This document shows, in pieces, positions 21,066 through 34,559 of a DNA stretch of 64,000 nt (the stretch's first letter is position 1; every line of letters begins with the position of its first letter). Where the stretch lies: assembly GCA_029204225.1 (NCBI GenBank), contig CM055096.1:35958611-36022610 (forward strand). The letters run 5' to 3'. The stretch is from Diphasiastrum complanatum. Lineage: Eukaryota; Streptophyta; Lycopodiopsida; Lycopodiales; Lycopodiaceae. The translations under genes were made by a program, and so were the position numbers. Below the pieces are notes generated by a model. It made no database searches and had not been told where the DNA came from. It saw only the letters and a program-made list of their open reading frames with translations.

Positions 21066-21782
21066 TGTGAAGTTTTTAGCACGTGTGAACTTCACCACAC
21101 ATCCTACAGGACCTTCATGAGGTGTTGTGATTGCACAAGAATGATCAATGAACAAATTACTTAAAAAATCCAAGGCAAGAGCACAATGGCATACAACAGA
21201 CTGAAAAAACTAACCCCTTACTATGAGAGATGGATATCAGAAAATATTCTAAGTGCTCACTATGGAGAAAATAGGCTGCTCTCAGGTAGAGAGAGAAAAT
21301 CAACACCAAAAACTCGAGTAGAGAGAGATAACCATCCAAATTACTATGATGTCAAGGAAGTAGACAAAAGAGAATATTGCGGTGACACACTCTATCCATT
21401 CCATACAGATTGATTACCAACAAGCAATATGGTGCTTCATCAACTTCTTCTTCGACTCTCAATATTTCCTCCATGGGAACAAGGATTACAGTTTGAAGCT
21501 AGCAAAATGGATTGAATTCGACGGCTTTGGATCTGTAATGAGGCAATAAATTATTTTTTGGATGACACATCTTCTATCATGACTATTTAACCAAGGCGAT
21601 CAAGCTGATCAAACACATGTCTTCATTTTTTAGGAAAAAAATGTTTAAGTAGGGGGAGTGTCATGTACTTTTAGTACATCAGTGCTTTTCAAGACAATAT
21701 AATATCCATTGTAAGCTTTGTAGGCCCAAAAGGCGCTAGCCAAAACTCATTTTAGACTTAGAGATAAACTTTTTGAAGTTAT
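21066..21782. other. rearranged retroelement debris
   Basis: 21066 starts a likely LTR of element K (TGTGAAGTTTTTAGCACGTGTG, with an 8-bp inverted repeat GTGAAGTT/AACTTCAC). At about 21650 a polypurine tract GTAGGGGGAG precedes TGTCATGTACTTTTAGTAC, an LTR start of yet another Copia. 21738-21782 is a 45-bp piece of the Copia B LTR (CCAAAACTCATTTTAGAC...), after which the right LTR of element C resumes. No intact gene. Confidence 0.45.
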
Positions 21783-22762
21783 AATCCCACATGTGTGAAT
21801 GTGCTTTTTCATATGATGATTCATCATACAAAATTGACACTTGGACAAAACCTTCTATTTTGAGCACTTTTGGTCCATTTTCCTTCTATATGGAGATCTA
21901 CTTGAAAATCTTCTAGAAGTCAAAATTCGCCTACTTCAGCTTATTCCACACATGTGAGCTGTCCTCTACACATGGGATGACACCTAACCAAAGGATGTGG
22001 CCCATGCAAGCAATAGATTGATGCCATGTGTCATATGTCTAGAAAACTAGTTTTTGGCCTTTTTAGCCACTAGAACTTGAATTAAATCATATGTACAACC
22101 TATATGATTATAGTACATGACAAGTACACTAGTTTCACACGTGGGAACAGGCTCCACACATGTGTGTTTATCTATATACAAGATTTTTGGCCTCTACCAA
22201 GCTTACTTTTGCATTTTTCACATGGATGATGTGGCAAACTTGATAGATATTATCCAAAGTGGATATGGATGAGTACAATGAGCTGTCCACACATGCTGGA
22301 TGCAGCTTAGAGAGAGATTATGGTGATTTGGTACTTGATCCATGATGGATCTATTGTTGAGCTAATGATGAGAAATCTTGGTTTGTGAAGCAATCTTTGT
22401 GTTTTGACTCTCTTAAGCACTGTCTTTGTGGATGAATGCTTAGTAAATGATAAGTAAACTATTTCTCTATTATAAGGCCGTACAGTAGCTGTACTTCACA
22501 CATGTGAAGCCGTGGATCATCATTTTTTATTGTTCTTGCTTGGAATCGCAAAGATTGTCAAGTAGAAGCTAGATTTGGAAGCTAGTCTTGATATATATCA
22601 AGATCCCAAGCTACCAATCACTCTTTGTGATGATTTGTAGATCAATTTCAGTCTTTAAAATTTGAAATTTGACATGAAGGGGCGGTAATGCTGATACGTA
22701 GGTCTGAGTGCTAATGGGAAATGGGTTTTCAGTTGGGAGAACTCATTAGCAATGTGATTCTG

Positions 22763-23540
22763 CTAACAGATAGGACACCAGACATTTTCTCTTGCTGGAA
22801 AAGACTTATCAGCAATACTTTTCATATAATTTTTGAAATCAGCAGTTAGTTTGTCCATGTGAGTTTGTTGAGCTTTCTGCCAAGTTTCCATTTGATGTAG
22901 AAGTTCCGAAGATTGGGCTGTACTCTCACTCTTCTGGTTGTGAAGACATTTAGGGAGTTTGGATTTCATGTTTCGGTAATCAAAGTCCTCATTGGACCCT
23001 CGTCTTCTTCATGAATGGCATCAATCATGACATCCTTAAGTTGATCATAAAGATCAACTAGTCTCAATTCTCGGCGGATATTTTTAGGGAGTCCAACCGA
23101 GAACAATTTGATGGCCATTCGTTCGGTGATATTCTCATCAACACATTCTACCTTGAGACGTTTAGAATGTTCAATGTAGTTTCTTACAAACTCTTCGTGA
23201 CGCGTCTTGATATGTGCAATTTGGATGAATGGGCTTTGAGTCAGTTTAGAAAATTTGAAACACTTGATAAGAGCGTCTTTGAGGGTATTCCAAGAAACAA
23301 GATCAGCAGCTTCTAGGTTGAGATACCACTCTTTGGTTGTTCCATAGAGCACCATAGGAAATAGTTTGAGCTTTTCAGTTTCAAAGGTATTTCTATAGAA
23401 GTGACATGCAATATCAAAGTCTGGAAGAAATCTAACTCGGTCAGATTCTCAATCGTACTTTGGTGCAACAATGCATGGGATTCTGCGTTCTAGGCATGGA
23501 GGTGAACGATTAGAAGATTCAGCACAATCTCGTGACATTA
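22763..23540 (-). pseudogene. Gypsy-type gag remnant
   Basis: From a start near 23540 (MSRDCAESSNRS), the minus strand encodes a Retrotrans_gag domain: LYGTTKEWYLNLEAADLVSW, FIQIAHIKTRHEEFVRNYIE and LFSVGLPKNIRRELRL. After a shift at about 22967 it continues to KSFPARENVWCPIC, the first half of a zinc knuckle. One in-frame stop lies near 23450. No polymerase follows before the Copia D LTR boundary, so only the gag end survives. Confidence 0.8.
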
Positions 23541-23799
23541 TGCAAAATGAGAAATAGAATAATAGTACCAATAATCAGTATAGTACTGTGTTTGGCCACA
23601 AAAGGTCAAAAAGGTGGTTTTCTTGCAAAATAGTGAATTTGGACAAGAATTTGTACTTTTTTGGAGTAGAACTCGCAAACAGACTGTTGAATCATAATAC
23701 AATACTTGTAGAGTCTGATAGAAAATTTGTACTAAGAAAATACTTGTGTATATATATATATATATATATAATTTGTCAAAAATCATTCAGATTGTAAGC

Positions 23800-24480
23800 G
23801 ATTTCATGGTATGGTCCACGATTTCTAATATTGAATTTTTTTTTTCTGAAATTCGTCAGAAATCATTCAGATTGTAGACGATTTTGTGGTATGGTCCATG
23901 ATCTTTTATATGGAGTTTTCACTGACAAAATATGAATTTTTAAATTTTTTTGGATTTTTTGTAAAGGACAGAATTCGCAGAAGAGGTATAGAAATCGTTT
24001 AGACTGTGGGCGATTTCATGGTATGGTCCACAATTTCTGATACTGAATCATTTTTTTTTAAATTCGTCAGAAATTGTTTAGACTGTGGATGATTTCGTGG
24101 TATGCATAGTCCATAATTTCTGATATGGAGTTTTCACTAACAAAATATGAATTTTTTAATTTTTTTGGATTTTTTATAAAGGACAAAATTTTTAGAGGAG
24201 GTATAGAAATTGTTCAAACTTTGGGCGATTTCATGGTATGCTCCCCGATTTCTGATACTAAATTTTTTTTCTTTAAGAATTTGTCAAAAATCGTTCAGAG
24301 TGTGGATGATTTCGTGGTATGCTCCATGATTTCTGATAGGGAGTTTTCACTGACAAAATATGAATTTTTGAATTTTTTTGAATTTTTTGTAAAGGACAGA
24401 ATTCGCAGAGGATGTATAGAAATCGTTTAGACTGTGGGCAATTTTATGGTATGGTCCACAATTTTTTATAGAGAGTTTTG
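23800..24480. repeat. tandem array of about 213-bp units, each made of two related halves
   Basis: The marker GGAGTTTTCACTGACAAAA recurs at about 23912, 24127 (CTAACAAAA) and 24339. Within each unit the motif GATTTC-TGGTATGGTCCA occurs twice (for example 23804, 23880, 24010, 24090). The array is AT-rich and lies 5' of the Gypsy gag remnant, where an LTR or leader would be expected. Confidence 0.8.
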
Positions 24481-25427
<947 letters not shown>

Positions 25428-25559
25428 GCTAATCTAGATCCTTTCACTTGTTGTATGTAGATATATCTATTGTTGAACAATCTATAGAAATACATGACTT
25501 ATTGAACAGTCTACAAAAATACATGAAAATCGTGAACATGTATCTACTTGACAAAATAT

Positions 25560-26201
25560 TGAATCGACATAGAAAAACTCCCTCCAGGATGAACGAGATA
25601 CGAACCATTCGCGAAAATCAAACATGCTTCCAGGACCTCAAAAACTGCAAAGCGATGCAAAATGACATGAAACGAAAGAAAATCTTTCGCGCTGCCAGCT
25701 GGCAGCTCAACGGGCGTGGAGCCTTAAGCTTCACGCTCAGCTGAAACAATTAGCAATAATGGAGAGTAACTGATTAGTTGAGTAGTATTAACTACTCTTG
25801 TAATTCTCTATTTAGCTATCTTGCAAACTCCACACAGTGGAGATATAAACTATTTTATAGATCAAAACATACACAAAGAGTGTGCATGAGTAGAGCAGAA
25901 AAGAAAATTACCAGAAACGAAACAATTGTGCATGAAAGTCTGCCAACGAGCAGAACACAGCGAGAGAGCAGGGCGTCAGGCCTCCAATGAGCGAGACACT
26001 GACGATCTCGCTCTAAAAATTAAACTGATAATTCGATTGCTCTATTTCGTGCATCTCCTTGTCTTCCATTGTCATGATTGCTAGAATGAAATCTGTTCTG
26101 TGATGTGTAATCGCGTGTCTAGGTTCCTGTGAGCTTCCGCACAAAAGAAAATTCAAAAAAACAAAATCGTTCACGACAACAAATCAAAACCGTTCGCGAC
26201 A
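25560..26201 (+). repeat. 5' LTR of Copia family A, copy 2
   Basis: It ends GTTCGCGACA immediately before TGGTATCAGAGCC (26202). It is the inverted homologue of 3444-4076. The start is approximate because no 3' LTR is present here. Confidence 0.7.
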
Positions 26202-26214
26202 TGGTATCAGAGCC
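26202..26214 (+). promoter_or_regulatory. Copia A2 primer-binding site
   Basis: TGGTATCAGAGCC directly follows the LTR end. Complementary to initiator tRNA-Met. Confidence 0.88.
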
Positions 26215-26265
26215 TACAGGTTATCACTATCGATATCTAAGCAGTGATTTTCTGTACAACACAAT

Positions 26266-27056
26266 ATGGCTACAACGATCTAGACAAGAGTGGCAATCAA
26301 TCTTGATGGCGCAAATTACAGGATATGGAAATTCAAAATCAAAACACTGAAGGGAGAAGGCATCTGGTCAGTGACCGAACTCTCAGAGGTGAAGCCTCCA
26401 GAAGGAGACCCAAGGAGAGCTGAATGGATCAGAAAGGGTGAGTGTGCAATGGTGATCATCATTTCGTCCATTAACAAAGATCTACTCATGTAAATTGAAG
26501 ACTGCAAAAGCAGCCATGCAGCATGGGAAAGATTAAAATAGAAGTACGAAGTGAGGACTATTGTTTCAATGATGCATCTTCACAATCAGCTACAATCTAT
26601 ACGATGGGATGGCAACTAGTTAGATCGGAATGATCTTCCTCAACTCGCTACATCAGGACAGGAGCACCAGGTCCCAGCACCACAATAACTGATGTACTTC
26701 ATGAAGTCTCTACCGACATCCTATCAGCCGTTGTAAATGCTCATACTGAGTCTACCATATATGACATTCGACAAAGCGATCAGTCTTGTCGCTGATGAGA
26801 GACTGATGAGGGATGAAGGAGAAGGAAGTAGTGATCAAGAGAAAGCTATCTTCACGAAAGGAAAGAAGAAAAACAAGAACTAACCCAGATTCGACAAGAC
26901 GAAGTCCTCGAATCAACAATCTTCTTCTTGTGATCACTGTCACAAACCAGGCCATACAGCCAACAAATGCTGGTTCAATCCAGCAATACCTTGCATGCAC
27001 TGCAAGAAGAAGGGGCACTCTGCATACGATTGCAGATTCAACCCAAAAAGAGAAAA
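26266..27056 (+). pseudogene. Copia A2 gag remnant with two zinc knuckles
   Basis: Starts MATTI at 26266 with an early stop. The gag core (AINLDGANYRIWKFKIKTLK) is readable in the same frame region. After several stops and shifts, 26930-27050 encodes two CCHC knuckles, CDHCHKPGHTANKC and CMHCKKKGHSAYDC. Two knuckles instead of one is a feature of some Copia lineages. Dead copy. Confidence 0.85.
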
Positions 27057-28490
27057 CAAAGCTGAAAAAGCAAATATTGCAGAGTCATCCAAGGATGCAG
27101 ATAGAGGTGATGAAGCCTTCACGATACTTGATGAAGCTTCGACGAGCTACACCAAACAAAACTACAATGTAGTCATTGATTCAGGAGCAACATCTCACAT
27201 CACCTGCAACAAGAAGATCTTGATCGACTTCAGAGAACTTGAAAACAACAGAGTAGTGATTCTAGGTGATGGGAGCCGACACGATGTCAAAGGCACCAGG
27301 ACTCTACAACTGCGAACACTGTCAGGTCAAGCAGAGCTTCCAAGAGCACTCTACATGCCTTCACTGAGAAAATATATGCTATCAATCTCCAAGATGGCAA
27401 ATTTTGGTATTCGAGTTTTATTCGATGGCAATACATGTCGTATGATCAAGAAAACGACAAAAAAATTGCTGACGGTCGGATGCAGAGAAGGAAATCTCTA
27501 TCAGGCCAAGATAATCAGCAATTTTGATAGCATTTTAATAGCATCAGAGAATGAAGATTAGCTCTGGCATAGGAGAATGTATCATCTGAACATGAGGAGC
27601 TTGTATGACATGGGCAAGAAAGACATAGTCACAGGTCTCAAGATATCAAGGCCCAAAACTGAGTTCTGTGAAGCCTGTCAGAAAGGCAAACAACATGGAA
27701 TCCATTCACACATGAGGAAAGAAGAGCCAAAGAAGTTCTTGAGCTCATCCACTCTGATGTTTGTGGACCGATGAAAATGGATTTGCTCTCAAGTTCGAGG
27801 TATTTTCTGACGTTCATAGATAATTACAACCGGATGACTATGGTCTACTACCTAAAGAAGAAATCTGAAGTGTTAGACTCCTTCAAGAAGTTCGTGGCAT
27901 TTGCAGAGAAGAATATTCAGATCATCAGATCTGACAATGGAGGTGAGTACAAGAGCAAAGAATTTTTGAAATTCTGCCAAGAACAGGGGATAGAACACCA
28001 ATTTACTCCTGCGTACACACTAGAATATAATGGTGTCGCAAAAAAAAAAATAGGATGCTAGGAGAGGAGCCAGATGCATGATGGCACAGGCTCGATTGCC
28101 AAGTCAATTCTGGGCTGAGGCAATAGCTGCAACAGTATACCTGCAGAACAGAGCAACAATGACAACGCTGGAAGATAAGACATCGTACAAAATGTGGACA
28201 GGTAGAAAGTCTGATCTATCATACATATGTGTGTTCGGATGTGCAGCATACAAGCACATTCCAAAAGAAAAGAGAAGCAAGATCGATGATAAATCAGAAC
28301 GAACGATCATGGTCGGGTACTCGAACGGATCACAAGTGTACAGGCTCTACGACCCAACCACGAAAAAGGTTGTTTCGAGTAGAGATGTGGAGTTTGATGA
28401 GTCCACATTTCCTGGACTGAAAGACGAAAGAGGCCATGAGATCTTCGCACTGCTGCCAATTCAAGAGGAAGATCGAGGACAAATGTCAAA
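27057..28490 (+). pseudogene. Copia A2 protease and integrase; reverse transcriptase missing
   Basis: Protease: VVIDSGATSHITCNK at about 27170. Pre-integrase: LWHRRMYHLNMRSLYDMG with FCEACQKGKQH. Integrase core: LIHSDVCGPM, FLTFIDNYNRMTMVYYLK, IIRSDNGGEYKSKEF, then a shift. The integrase C-terminal region is 28078-28490 (LPSQFWAEAIAATVYLQNR, GRKSDLSYICVFGCAAY). About 200 bp further the sequence reaches an Arg-rich stretch (RRPPDRYADNLRW) that normally precedes reverse transcriptase, then a G-rich tract at about 28690, and homology ends. The polymerase half and 3' LTR are deleted. Confidence 0.88.
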
Positions 28491-28699
28491 TTAGAATGTT
28501 GAGTCACAGACTCCAGAGCAATAGGACGCAGAAGATCAACCCACGAGCAAGAAATGTTTGAGAAGCGACGAAACGAACCCATAAGGTCAACAAGACAAAG
28601 AAGACCTCCAGACCGTTACGCTGACAATCTTCGGTGGAACGAAGACATGTAGTTCGAGTACTGCAGCTTCACTAGAGAGCCAAGAAGGAGAGGGGGTGG

Positions 28700-30440
28700 G
28701 GGAGAATTAGAAATTAAGCTTTCTAAAAAAAATTGCATGGGGAGGAGGGAGGTGCGGTAGTTGATTTTTAGTAAATTGTTTTTTATCTTTTCCAATGGTT
28801 ATTCACCACCAATCGACTAAGCATCTTTGCCTTGGCACCTTCATTCACAATGCACACGTTTCGTAGATTACTGGAATAACATAAGTGGCTTACTATGTAG
28901 AGAAACTCTAAACTCCAACCTCAACTTGGCTATGCTCCTGGATAAGTAATCCCCCTATTTCAATTATCAATAGCAAAAAATTCTTTTGTTTTGTGTAGAG
29001 ATTTTTGTGCAAGCCATCTATCACACAACAAATATTTAGTTTGCTTCTGCTCTGCTCTACAACACAAGAAATGTGCTTGCAGATAAACTATTCACATGAA
29101 GACAGTCTTATTTACATTAGATATTGATTCACAACTTGCTCAAACAAGCTTAATTTGCTCAGATGTTGGAGGTTTCTTTATCATCAGTGACTACTATGAT
29201 TTGCTTTTTCGAATGCAAGAAATCATCATATATCATGAAGTGAGTCTAATCAACATACGCTTTGAACTTTGGCACACTGAATAGATTGAACTACACGAAA
29301 AAAGAGAGAGAGAGTTGTGTTAATCATTTTCAAGTGTAAACTTTATCATTTAAGAAAATGTATTGACATAGACTTTTTTGTGTGTATCATACAGGTTACC
29401 AACTATGAAGTTTAATGTTTAGGCCTATTTCAGTTTAGAAGTAGGCTTTTGGTAAGTTTCAATCAAAAGCATATTTTGATGTATAATCTATTTGTTGTAG
29501 GAATTTATTTGTTGTATCACCTATTGGCTACAAACATAGCACCATCTTCCCGCCCCTACTCAAAGATCGTATTTCATATTGCATGTCAAATTGTCTTGAT
29601 GTTTAAGAGGTGCCAGAACAAAGAGATTGCATGAACACAACTGCTTTTGATATATTGTTTCTTATGAAATGATAATTTATTTCTACCTACTTTGAAAAGA
29701 TTCAATTAGCTTTTCCCAGATGCTTTGGTTGTTGAATTGATCAACTCCTTTTATTGAAAAGTCTATATTTGTGCCTGCCTTCAATTATCCTCCACTCAGA
29801 GAAATGACAATTTCCTTCAGCACTTTCTCACACAACACATGGTAATAACTATTTGGTGTATAGTCTGATAGTAACCTGAATTACCACCCAGATATAGTAA
29901 TTCATCATCATCGAACTTCAGCATAAAAGATTAGTAAGAAAGGAAACCCAATCCAAATGTGAAAGAGGTTACAGGCCTCAAAAGAGCTTACAGGAATTCA
30001 AAAAATTGCATTCAAATTCCAATCCATGTAAGATGGAAAACAACAAATTCAATTTTGAGCCAGTTTAAGATGGCACATCAGGTTTGCAAAGCATGAGTTG
30101 TGTTTGAATGTTTCAACAAAATGATGACCTCATAATGAAGCCTATTGAGTAAACTGCTATCCAAGAAAAGGGAGAGCAATTTTGTTGACTACCTGTTACG
30201 AATTGGAGATGGTAAGTGAGAGATGAGGCCGCAATGGTATGTGAGAGATGAGCCGAGATGTACGAGATACGAGGTCCCTCTAGGGCAAACTTGCTACGAT
30301 CTCTTGCTCTCTTTCTCTCTAGATGCTAGATGCGACATGTGCAAGATATATAAGGTCTCTCTAGGCCTTGCTATGTTTCTTCTTTTTATTTGTTTCAAAA
30401 CACACTCACAACACACAACACGCAATGTGCATACCCACAA
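28700..30440. other. region without recognised gene
   Basis: Short open frames only, with no family resemblance. Around 30220-30360 the block GTGAGAGATGAG(G)CCG is directly repeated. A TATA-like ATATATAAGG occurs at about 30346, which could belong to an unrecognised promoter or LTR. Confidence 0.4.
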
Positions 30441-30478
30441 ACACGGAGACCCACACACACATACCCATACACACACAC

Positions 30479-30480
<2 letters not shown>

Positions 30481-30536
<56 letters not shown>
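30481..30536. repeat. (CA)n microsatellite
   Basis: About 27 uninterrupted AC units, preceded from 30440 by interrupted CA-rich sequence. Confidence 0.97.
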
Positions 30537-30537
<1 letters not shown>

Positions 30538-30544
30538 GATCAAA

Positions 30545-31230
30545 ATCTTCGATACGGGATCGACTCAAAAAAATCGTAATTTTTCGATATCCAAAATCAG
30601 CATTTTTCGATACGTAAAATCAGAACTTTTTTATACGAAATCGACTCAGAAAATTTGTAACTTTTCGATACCCAAAATCAGTTTTTTGATACCCAAAATC
30701 AAGATTCCCCGATATCCAAAATCAAAATTCTTCGATACCCAAAATCCAAAAATTTTCGATACCCAAAATCAAAATTTTTCGATATCCAAAATCAAAATTT
30801 TTCGATACCCAAAATAAAAAAATTTCGATACCCAAAGTTAGACTTTTTCGATACCCATAATCAGCATTTTTTGATACCCAAAATCAAAAATTTTCGATAT
30901 GGGATCGAAAAATCCGTTATTTTTCGATACCCAAATCAGAATTTTTTGATATGGGATCGACTCAAAAAATCTGTAATTTTTTGATACCCAAAATCAGAAT
31001 TTTCGATACGGAATCTACTCGAAAAATTCGTAAATTTTTTATATCCAAAAACAGAATTTTTTGATACCTAAAATCAAAATTTTTCGATACCCAAAGTCAA
31101 AAAATTTCGATACACAAAATTCGTAATTTTTCGATACCCAAAAACAGAATTTTTCGATACGGGATCGACTCGAAAAATTCGTAATTTTTCAATACCCCGA
31201 CAAAATCAAATTTTTTGATACCCAAAATCA
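30545..31230. repeat. degenerate minisatellite of about 20-bp units
   Basis: The unit is close to TTTTTCGATACCCAAAATCA and recurs more than 25 times with point changes. A variant GATACGGGATCGACTC appears every few units, suggesting a higher-order repeat. The open frames across it are consequences of the repeat. Confidence 0.92.
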
Positions 31231-31347
31231 AACGTCCACCCATCGGCCACGTACATACACACACATACATCGGCCACCCGTCAACGACCATCGGCTTTCC
31301 TCCTAAACCATCGCTGCTTGCCCGTCAACGACGGACACTCTTTACTA

Positions 31348-31353
<6 letters not shown>

Positions 31354-31393
<40 letters not shown>

Positions 31394-31415
31394 ACACACA
31401 CACACACACACACAC
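31354..31415. repeat. (TG)n-TACA-(CA)n palindromic microsatellite
   Basis: About 19 TG units run directly into about 12 CA units, giving a perfect inverted repeat of roughly 24 bp arms centred near 31391. Such sequence can form a cruciform and left-handed DNA. Confidence 0.95.
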
Positions 31416-33640
31416 CGCGAATGAAAGGATAATTTCTTGGACATTTGTGGGCTCATATTTGTGTAGGACTGCAAATTGTTCTTTTGATGGTGTTGTTTCT
31501 AGTTATTGTTTGCATGATGGCTTGTAGCATGGTTTCTCTTTATTTGTTGCAAGCTGGGCTCCACGTGAGGGTATTTCACTTAAAAGCTAGTGAATGTGTT
31601 TTATAGTGGATACACTTGTAAAGTCTAGAAGTGAGGGAAAAATTTGAAGGAACAACAAGATGAATGTAAGAATGGTTGGAAAAGAGACCAGTGTATGAAG
31701 GCATTTGAAAGCTAGTTAACATGGCTCATAGTAATCGTTCGTAGTATTTATAATATCTTATCTGCACTCCCATTGAATTTGAGGTTATGTCACCTGAAAG
31801 CTAGTTACAATTGTGTCCATGTTGTTTCCTCGGGCAACAATTTTCTCTATGACACTTGTTCATCGTTAAGTATCATAATAGCTCAAAAATTTAATAAAAC
31901 TCCTCCAAAAAAACAATTGATGAAATATTATGCCAACTGCTCATCTTCCCTTTGTGTTTTGTAGCCAACTTAAATAGTAAGATTTACTTGTGGTTGCCAA
32001 ACACCACAACTCTCATGAGGGGTTGGCACCTAGCACTAAACCTTCTACCCAAATTTTCATGTGGACGTAGCCAACAACTAATTGCACATGTGAACCTTTT
32101 CAATGGGACCTTCGGAAATGTTCATGTCGTGCAACAATCATTTAGTGCCTATCTACATGAAAGTCCTAGCTAGAGAGTTTAGATTTTTTGTGAAAGAAGC
32201 AAAAAAGTCACACTTGGCATTATTTATGGGAAGGGCCCAACCCCCATGTCGGGCCTCGCCCTTAGGCAAAGGGCCTCTTTTGGGGACAACCTTTAATGTA
32301 CTGCCCTCTCCCCCGCCCCCTCCTTCGACATAGAAAGAATCATTTAAATTTTTAAATGCATCTTTTGTTCCTAAGTGCTTGTGTTTTCTTTGTATTTTGG
32401 AGCACCTTTATAATTGATTTTTTGCTTCCAAACCATTTACACATTCCACCAAAACTCTCATGTGGATAATAAATGAATGACTACATGCACATGATTAGCT
32501 GGCACTTCACGCACAAACGTTCCATCATGCAAGCACATTATGCATCTAGTCATAGGTTGTTCACATGCACATTCCACCAGAATATGCGTGTGCTTTGTGG
32601 CAGCCAAATCAATTTATGTGGCTGTCCACAAACATTTTTGCCAATTTAAAAAAAAAAAAAAAAACTAGTGATGTTCGATTGGACGAAAACATTGAATTTG
32701 GCTCCTAGAACGAGTTCCACCTCCAAGAGAAATGCTATTAATAGAATATTTATTTCTCCAAATACGTGTTGGGTCTTGAATGCTTCAGCCCGGGCAATGG
32801 TTGAAGAGGACATGCATGTCTACCTTCAAAAATTATTTTAGTAGAGGAAAGTAGGTGGTGCACTTCAATCCCTAGAATTCATTCCTTATTGACAATTGGA
32901 GGGTAGTTTTCTTGTGTGTATGTTTTGGTGGGATGTAAACCTTAACTAATTTGGAGCTATGACAAAGTTGGTAGGGCCTTGTCTCTACCGTTCTGATGAC
33001 TTCTACTTCCAAAATGCCTCATTACCGAGTATTTGTTTGGAAGACAAAAAGCCTTGCATTGAGTCTTAGATTACATAGAGGAAGGCCCTACCACCTTGAT
33101 TTGTGCAATGCCCTCAAGCTCTCTAGCATTGAGCCTTCTAGTGCTCTAGTCCATTGAAATATTCATGGGCTATGTGGTAGCAAGTCATTGGCTATTCATG
33201 TAATAATTCTAACAATAAAGAAAGCAAAGTAATCATAAAAAGTCTCTCAATGTCAACTAGGTTTAAGCAAAAGGCTTCTGGGGTCTTAGCTCGAAGGCCC
33301 TCTTGTGAGAAGTCGGATCTAAGCGCCCACACCTCCCACCTCCCAACAATTTTTTTTTTGACCAATCTATGTGAATGAATACAATTTAAAGAAACACAAA
33401 GGCTCTCTCAATTGTCAAACAAAGTGACTTGAAGAGTTCAAGCCTACTTCTCAATATCAATACTAATAATACTAATTTACCTAGACCCTTTAGGTAGTGC
33501 TGGGGAAACCTTTTTGGAGATCTTAACAAAATTATATTTCTAAAACCTTCTAAATTTTTTGAGAACTACTACTCATCAAAGGGTTTATATGCTTATACCA
33601 AACCCTCAAAAATTTCAATCCTATATTTTGTAAGTTTGCC
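31416..33640. other. region without recognised gene
   Basis: No frame with family resemblance. A run of 19 A at about 32649-32667 might mark a retroposed 3' end, but no LINE, SINE or processed gene is recognised upstream of it. Confidence 0.35.
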
Positions 33641-34510
33641 GAGCACTGGCTTTCTTTGTTTCCCCAGAATCTTCTTGTTTGGACTCTTTCTCCGATGCTC
33701 CTGCTGCAGCTTGAAAGGACAGAAGAGGAGAAGGATGAGATAGCTAGCTAGCCATGAAAGCAAATGACAGGAGAGGACTCAGGAGGAGAAAGTGCTAGCC
33801 TCTAGGTAGCTATGAAAGGAAATGACAGGAAAGGAGGAGAAAGCGCTAGCTGACACATACACACCCTGTGTTGTGTGTGTTTTTATGGCTGAGACTTGAG
33901 AGATTCGTTAGAGATAGAGATGTAGTACTAAGTAGAAGAGGGGATAGGTAGCTGGTGGCTGGGTTTTTTTTTAGTAAAGCTGTGTCTGGATTCTGGTGGT
34001 GAGCTAAAACGGTTTTGTCTCCTCCATCAAAGCTCTTAAGATGTCATTAGCTCCTCTGGATGATTTCTTATGCTCAGATTTTGACGCTGTTTGTCCACTG
34101 TAGTTTTGAGAACAGTATATGCTTTGAGGGAAAGGATAGGAATCTTGGAAGACCTTTAGGTGATTGGAATTTGGAAAGCTTACGGATGAGATCATTGATT
34201 GCACATGTTCATGGTGGATGCAGTTCCTTGTCTTGATGTGAGCCTCTACTTTGCACTGTGCACAGTCAACTCTTAAGTAATCTCCAGGAATTTTGAGGTT
34301 CACGTGCTGTTACCTGGTTGCAGCCTTGCGGAGCCGCTGTGTGCTCGTAAAAGCTGCATCGATACCTGCAAATTCTGTTCTACTGCAACTTTTTGTGATT
34401 GGCGGCACGGAAAGAGAAGGATCTTCCATCTCCGATCTGGGTTCAAAAACTAGAATTGAAGAAGAATCAATCATGAAGCATGCATAGCAGATTAAGGGTG
34501 CGTGCGTGCG

Positions 34511-34559
<49 letters not shown>

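Larger units (their letters stand above)
12932..22222 (-). mobile_element. minus-strand LTR retrotransposon C with nested insertions
   Basis: The left LTR (12932-13760) and a split right LTR (17375-17507 plus 21783-22222) are flanked by TGGAT on both sides (12927-12931 and 22223-22227). The primer site TGGTATCAGAGCCAAG sits next to the right LTR at 17359-17374. A polypurine tract GAGGAGGAG sits next to the left LTR. The interior has only element-specific open frames and no recognisable reverse transcriptase or integrase, so it is probably non-autonomous. About 250 bp of the right LTR was lost where Copia B material inserted. Confidence 0.85.
12713..22674 (+). repeat. 3' LTR of Copia family D, split by element C
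   Basis: The LTR begins TGTTAGAATTAAGC at 12713. It is interrupted after 12931 and resumes at 22228 (GATGTGGCAAAC). It probably ends in ...TTGACA at 22674, giving about 666 bp, similar to other Copia LTRs here. It carries CACACGTGTG (12771), CACATGTGTG (12791) and CACACATGTG (22497). Confidence 0.65.

Noticed and set aside
30294..30817. His/Thr-rich and FDTQNQNF-type repeat proteins
   Set aside because: They translate the CA microsatellite and the 20-bp minisatellite in every frame.
32649..32667. Poly-A tail of a LINE or processed pseudogene
   Set aside because: No reverse transcriptase, endonuclease, exon-exon junction or target-site duplication could be found around it.
34004..34303. Minus-strand 99-codon frame upstream of the DUF1645-type gene
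   Set aside because: It begins at GTG rather than ATG, has no recognisable domain and overlaps the probable promoter. It may be an exon, but nothing supports it.
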